This document shows positions 62,607-63,405 of a stretch of DNA of 63,405 bases, piece by piece. The translations under genes were made by a program, and so were the position numbers. The notes under the pieces are model-generated. The model saw only the letters and a program-made list of their open reading frames with translations. It had not been told where the DNA came from and did no database searches. Within the stretch, counting starts at the first letter, position 1. Every line of letters begins with the position of its first letter. Source of the stretch: Pontibacillus yanchengensis Y32 (GTDB lineage: Bacteria; Bacillota; Bacilli; Bacillales; BH030062); contig NZ_AVBF01000020.1 in assembly GCF_000770635.1 (NCBI RefSeq), positions 1-63,405 on the forward strand, written 5' to 3'.

Positions 62607-62717
62607 TGGTTTTACTCCCCTCATCCAATGTTTTGTCTTTTTTTGTAGATTTCTGTTCCAAAACCCTCATCTATTATTAAGGGAATTTTAATGTTTTGTA
62701 AAGTCATTTCGGTTTTT

Positions 62718-62771
62718 TTAATAATAAATTTACATTCAGTTAACATTCACTTTTGAATTAAAATTTATATT
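62718..62771 (+). promoter_or_regulatory. PhoP box and -10 element upstream of the DUF1189-like gene
   Basis: TTAATA (62718), TTTACA (62729), TTAACA (62740) and TTTTGA (62751) start every 11 bp on the plus strand. TATATT at 62766-62771 lies nine bases after the last repeat. The layout matches the pstS promoter in this window. It faces the gene at 62844 and is about 110 bases from the divergent symporter start. Confidence 0.6.
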
Positions 62772-62843
62772 TTTTTAATTGCTTTAAAGAAATCTCCTCA
62801 TTTATCATTAGTTTTGTAAATAAAATTAAGGTGATGAACTAGA

Positions 62844-63335
62844 ATGAAGAATATTACTTTATACAAACAACTTCTATATAGCATATATTCTGCCAAACGT
62901 ACTTCAGCATTTAGGATGCTATCTATTGGCAAATCTATTTCCTATCTATTTTTTCTTATGGCTATCAGTCTACTCCCTACTCTGTTGGGTGAGTTAGTTG
63001 GTACATATGAGGGGGATGTCCTTTCAAGCCTCCCATTACCATTACCAATTTCGCTTATAATTCTTTACTTTTTTGCGACTGGAATAAAATTTGTAGAAAT
63101 CACTCTTTTAGGTGGAATAGGATTATTGTTTGCTAAATTGCAATCTAAACCCTTGAATTATAAACAAACATGGAATCTTTCTGTATATGCTACAACCGTA
63201 CCTACCCTTACTCTAGCAATCATAGAAAGTTTAGGGATTCAATTACCTAGTGGGGCTATGCTAGCTTTAATCGGTTCTATACTTTACCTCTTCTTTATCA
63301 TCAAAAGAGTCCCTAGACCTAAGGTAAGAAAATAA
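62844..63335 (+). CDS. Membrane protein of unknown function, DUF1189-like
   Basis: A 163-residue protein with about four spans (33-51, 65-85, 85-108 and 118-155, partly merged). The opening is basic (KNITLYKQLLYSIYSAKRTSAF). The start and topology recall DUF1189 proteins such as B. subtilis YqgB, which also lies near sodA, but it is shorter than I expect for that family (usually about 260), so it may be a truncated or distinct relative. AAGGTGATG precedes the ATG. It is probably PhoP-activated. Confidence 0.6.
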   Translation: MKNITLYKQLLYSIYSAKRTSAFRMLSIGKSISYLFFLMAISLLPTLLGELVGTYEGDVLSSLPLPLPISLIILYFFATGIKFVEITLLGGIGLLFAKLQSKPLNYKQTWNLSVYATTVPTLTLAIIESLGIQLPSGAMLALIGSILYLFFIIKRVPRPKVRK

Positions 63336-63354
63336 AACCTCATATGTACCAATA

Positions 63355-63405
63355 AGAAAAGAGGCTGGGACAAAACCCAGTAAATTAAACTAAAAGTGGC
63401 CCCCA
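63355..63405. repeat. Partial intergenic repeat at the window end
   Basis: AAGAGGCTGGGACAAAACCCAG resembles a Firmicute intergenic repeat (known from Staphylococcus and Listeria as GAGGCTGGGACATAA). It contains the small hairpin CTGGG-ACAAAA-CCCAG. It is cut by the window edge. Confidence 0.5.

Overview
The window is a chromosomal segment of a spore-forming, naturally competent, low-GC Gram-positive bacterium of the family Bacillaceae. The evidence is a complete spoIIIA operon, spore photoproduct lyase, a GerA-type SpoVAF protein, the comG pseudopilus operon, and a gene order that closely follows the Bacillus subtilis yqhY to yqgB region. A very acidic PstS linker and several long intergenic repeats suggest a halotolerant marine or saline genus (Pontibacillus, Halobacillus or Virgibacillus type). 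The genus assignment is inference.

Layout. 1-13384: accB-accC-yqhY (fatty acid synthesis), spoIIIAA-AH (mother cell to forespore feeding-tube complex), efp-yqhT-aroQ-yqhR, then yqhQ-yqhP facing yqhO. 13385-14243: an 860-bp gene-free block built of inverted repeats. 14244-19478: mntR, splB, a B12-dependent ribonucleotide reductase (nrdJ) with NrdR boxes, and a rhodanese (yqhL). 19519-23745: gcvT-gcvPA-gcvPB under a tandem glycine riboswitch. 23909-26396: SNF2 helicase yqhH and yqhG. 26434-31194: yqzE, aroK, then comGA-GG. 31266-37613: tRNA-Gln, mgsR, yqgY, a MidA-type methyltransferase, yqgX, yqgW, a FetAB-like ABC exporter and an M14 peptidase.

37723-50321: an LtaS-type lipoteichoic acid synthase, glcK-yqgQ, spoVAF, an M42 aminopeptidase, an unknown anchored protein, rhomboid GluP, ldh, 5-formyl-THF cyclo-ligase, rpmG and a two-gene unit of small membrane proteins. 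50531-63335: phoU-pstBACS, pbpA, an MFS protein (yqgE), sodA, six tRNA genes, a Na+/Pi symporter with a PhoU tail, and a membrane protein of unknown function.

Phosphate is the theme that links distant genes. Three places carry 11-bp-periodic TTNACA repeats typical of PhoP boxes, each with a -10-like hexamer 9-10 bp after the last repeat slot: upstream of pstS, upstream of the unknown membrane gene at 62844 (divergent from the Na+/Pi symporter), and at 39748-39775. The third points away from the lipoteichoic acid synthase gene into a 300-bp stretch with no annotated gene that ends at a terminator. That candidate PhoP-dependent short transcript is the most interesting new item. Otherwise the window is mostly well-conserved housekeeping and sporulation DNA, and I see no phage, IS transposase, CRISPR array or defence island.
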